This document shows, piece by piece, positions 30,997-32,718 of a stretch of DNA of 32,718 bases. A program made the translations under genes and the position numbers. The DNA comes from Deltaproteobacteria bacterium (GTDB taxonomy: Bacteria > Bdellovibrionota > Bdellovibrionia > Bdellovibrionales > Bdellovibrionaceae): positions 1-32,718 of the forward strand of contig JABDFK010000019.1 of NCBI GenBank assembly GCA_013286585.1, given 5' to 3'. Position 1 is the first letter of the stretch. Every line of letters begins with the position of its first letter. The notes under the pieces are model-generated. The model made no database searches and was not told the origin of the DNA. It saw nothing but the letters and a program-made list of their open reading frames with translations.

Positions 30997-32718
30997 CTAA
31001 AAGAGGTATTCGGTGGTTGCGGTGATTGCCGTTGTGTACTGCCATGGCGTCCAATAGGAATCCCATTGCAGCCGAAGATCCAACGGCATGAAGTTATAAC
31101 TGATAGCTAATTCGGTTTTTGAAAGAAAGTGCACATCCGGTCCTGGGAAATAGCGAACGTGTTCATAGCTGGCTAGCATTTTTATCTGATCATTGATTTT
31201 TAGCAATCCCACAGCCAGTGCTCCAGGGCCCGCCCGATAATTTTGGGCAAAGATCGGGCTGAAGGAATTCGACAGCTCACCGTGCCCGGTGGCCATCAGT
31301 GAAACGGAGGTTCCGGCTTTTCCGAGTGTCAGGCCCACGCCGCCATTCACATACTCGGACACACAAGAGCTGCAACCGATGTCCACCGGCCTTAGTAATC
31401 CACCACTCACCTGCCATGACAAATAATTTTTTAAGCGTGTGAATGGTTGGTAGCTGATCACTTCACCCAACAAAAGTTCATCCAATCGGGCCGTGCCACT
31501 GCCATCCGTCAAATAGCTTCCGCGAATTCGCACCACATTCAGTGCCGAATTCGGCAAAAATCCCTGTTCAGGATTTAACAAATCATGAAAACCGACACGA
31601 GCCTCTAAACTCACGGCGTTCACATTATTTTCAGAAGCAGATCCCAAGGCCAATCGAGAACTGGGGTGTCCAAGCTCCGGCTGGGTCAATTGCATTTCCG
31701 ATTGGATCTGATCCGTTCTAGCGGGGGTGTCATCCAGCTTGGCCCGCATTTGTAAAAGTCGCAGATCGATTTTCTTTTCGGCCTCATCAGTGCTCACCGA
31801 ATTTTTGATCGCCATGTATCGTTGCCAGTCCATCAAGGCGTCTAAGGTCCTAGCAGTGTCGGAAGAATTGACCAGCGAAACGTCATTCTTGACCAGATGA
31901 AACCGGTCCAACTCGGAAGGACTGAGCTTCATCAGCTGGCTGTCCAAAATGTGCATCACTGAAGGACGAAAGTGAACGGAGCGAATGGCGGACGGCTGAC
32001 TTTTAACCGCGCGAATCGTGTCCACGGGAATGGTGTGAAAGCGAAACTGCCGGGTCATATTCCATTCGGGATTCGCCACCTCGAAAAGAGTCAAAAGCTG
32101 ATAGGAACAATTTCGATTGATAAAGTAATAGTTAAAATAGGTCGTGTCCATTTCCCAAACATGGCTCAACAGCCGATCGACCTGCTCTGGGGTGAGGTTC
32201 AATTGATATTCCCAGAGATCGCGGCTTTCCATGTTGTTGTAGCTATTTGTTTTCATGAAGTACGGCATTTGCGAATACATTCCAGGAAACATTCCAAGCA
32301 AGCCCTTAATCGGATAGGCAAACTTTCCGGACTCGCCCATGACGGCGTCAAAACTTATGCCGTAGTCCAACATGTCATTCTTTTGCGTCTGCCCCGCACG
32401 AGGAGCCGAATCAATGCGCAAAAAGGTATGGCCGAACATGGAAGATGGACTTCCGAAATAGGCAGCAGCATACACCAGCGTCACCGATTGGGCGTGAAAT
32501 CGTTGTTTCCACTCTTTAAACATGGAACAGGGCTGATCGGTGAGGTCCAACTGCAATTGGCTTTTTAGAAATCGATATCTCTCGGGAAAGGCACATTGCG
32601 CGTGCTGTTTCGCCGGACCCACTGGCAAGGAATTGGGATCGCGAAAAGCTTCGATGTCTGCACGAAGCTCTGCTTCTGGGTTGTCACGTCCCTCAGGACT
32701 AATAAAAAAGTCCCGACC
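30997..32718 (-). CDS. DUF4105/Lnb-type periplasmic domain with C-terminal beta-barrel, partial
   Basis: The frame is open to the right edge (574 codons visible), so the start and signal peptide are outside. The N-terminal visible part (GRDFFISPEGRDNPEAELRA) leads into the Lnb/DUF4105 domain. That domain has LVYAAAYFGSPSSMFGHTFL with a conserved His and YFINRNCSYQLLTLFE with a conserved Asn-Cys, an arrangement reminiscent of Cys/His amide-hydrolase folds (NlpC/P60-like); activity is not proven. After about residue 300 there is a helical linker and then, in the last 220 or so residues, alternating strands with aromatic ends (LNVVRIRGSYL, KMLASYEHVRYF, ITATTEYLF). The terminal Phe suits an outer-membrane barrel. 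Probable outer-membrane envelope protein. Confidence 0.8.
   Translation of the reverse strand, partial: GRDFFISPEGRDNPEAELRADIEAFRDPNSLPVGPAKQHAQCAFPERYRFLKSQLQLDLTDQPCSMFKEWKQRFHAQSVTLVYAAAYFGSPSSMFGHTFLRIDSAPRAGQTQKNDMLDYGISFDAVMGESGKFAYPIKGLLGMFPGMYSQMPYFMKTNSYNNMESRDLWEYQLNLTPEQVDRLLSHVWEMDTTYFNYYFINRNCSYQLLTLFEVANPEWNMTRQFRFHTIPVDTIRAVKSQPSAIRSVHFRPSVMHILDSQLMKLSPSELDRFHLVKNDVSLVNSSDTARTLDALMDWQRYMAIKNSVSTDEAEKKIDLRLLQMRAKLDDTPARTDQIQSEMQLTQPELGHPSSRLALGSASENNVNAVSLEARVGFHDLLNPEQGFLPNSALNVVRIRGSYLTDGSGTARLDELLLGEVISYQPFTRLKNYLSWQVSGGLLRPVDIGCSSCVSEYVNGGVGLTLGKAGTSVSLMATGHGELSNSFSPIFAQNYRAGPGALAVGLLKINDQIKMLASYEHVRYFPGPDVHFLSKTELAISYNFMPLDLRLQWDSYWTPWQYTTAITATTEYLF

Noticed and set aside
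1-32718. tRNA genes, CRISPR arrays, integrase or att sites, replication origin
   Set aside because: No cloverleaf 3' ends with TTCRANY context, no regularly spaced repeats, no integrase or DnaA-box cluster were recognised by eye.

Overview
The window comes from a Gram-negative bacterium with about 50% GC. Gene order and content (aromatic amino-acid catabolism, a leucine-degradation cluster, RNase P RNA beside a B12-type radical SAM gene, many exported proteins with no clear family) point to the Bdellovibrionota, probably a Bdellovibrio-like predator. That placement is inference from gene content and was not checked by a search. Most of the window is dense chromosomal sequence with overlapping operons. 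The accessory parts are a type II toxin-antitoxin island with a neighbouring P-loop kinase (about 8.8-10.1 kb) and a decayed REP-associated (Y1/HUH) transposase (about 18.5-18.9 kb).

Layout. 0-2.8 kb (+): the 3' end of hldD, an aromatic amino-acid hydroxylase with a large extra C-terminal region, and a TrmJ-like tRNA methyltransferase. 2.8-6.8 kb (-): a Pif1-like helicase, homogentisate dioxygenase, ribD and a coiled-coil protein, read as one block. 6.8-8.8 kb (+): a rhodanese and a HAD 5'-nucleotidase. 8.8-10.1 kb: a P-loop kinase (-) and a HigBA-like toxin-antitoxin pair (+) with a palindromic operator. 10.1-10.9 kb (-): a membrane-anchored unknown protein. 11.0-15.2 kb (+): a compact coenzyme A operon made of a DUF2520 Rossmann protein (candidate PanG-type ketopantoate reductase), panB, panC, coaBC and coaX. 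15.3-18.4 kb (-): a three-gene envelope operon of unknown function led by a lipoprotein with an HExxH motif; its last gene appears frameshifted at a run of eight A/T pairs. 18.5-19.7 kb: the transposase remnant and an exported protein built of six cysteine-bearing repeats. 19.8-25.6 kb (-): a leucine/isovalerate catabolic operon (hotdog protein, MccB, methylglutaconyl-CoA hydratase, biotin carboxylase, biotin carrier, HMG-CoA lyase) in which MccA is split by one in-frame TAG. 25.6-27.1 kb (+): an exported protein and a TPMT-like methyltransferase with an unusual N-terminal half. 27.1-29.1 kb (-): a B12-binding radical SAM protein and rnpB with promoter and terminator. 29.2-30.9 kb (+): an Fn3-like exported protein, a probable 26-residue membrane peptide and an M14-like (DUF2817) peptidase. 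31.0-32.7 kb (-): a DUF4105/Lnb-type outer-membrane protein cut by the window edge.

The metabolic genes fit an organism that lives on amino acids. Phenylalanine would go to tyrosine and later homogentisate, which is opened by HmgA. Leucine would go through 3-methylcrotonyl-CoA to HMG-CoA, which is cleaved to acetyl-CoA and acetoacetate. The CoA operon would supply the thioester carrier from ketoisovalerate to 4'-phosphopantetheine. No tRNA, 5S/16S/23S rRNA, CRISPR array or integrase was recognised. The least explained parts are the frameshifted envelope operon, the six-repeat cysteine protein and the small membrane peptide ahead of the M14-like peptidase.
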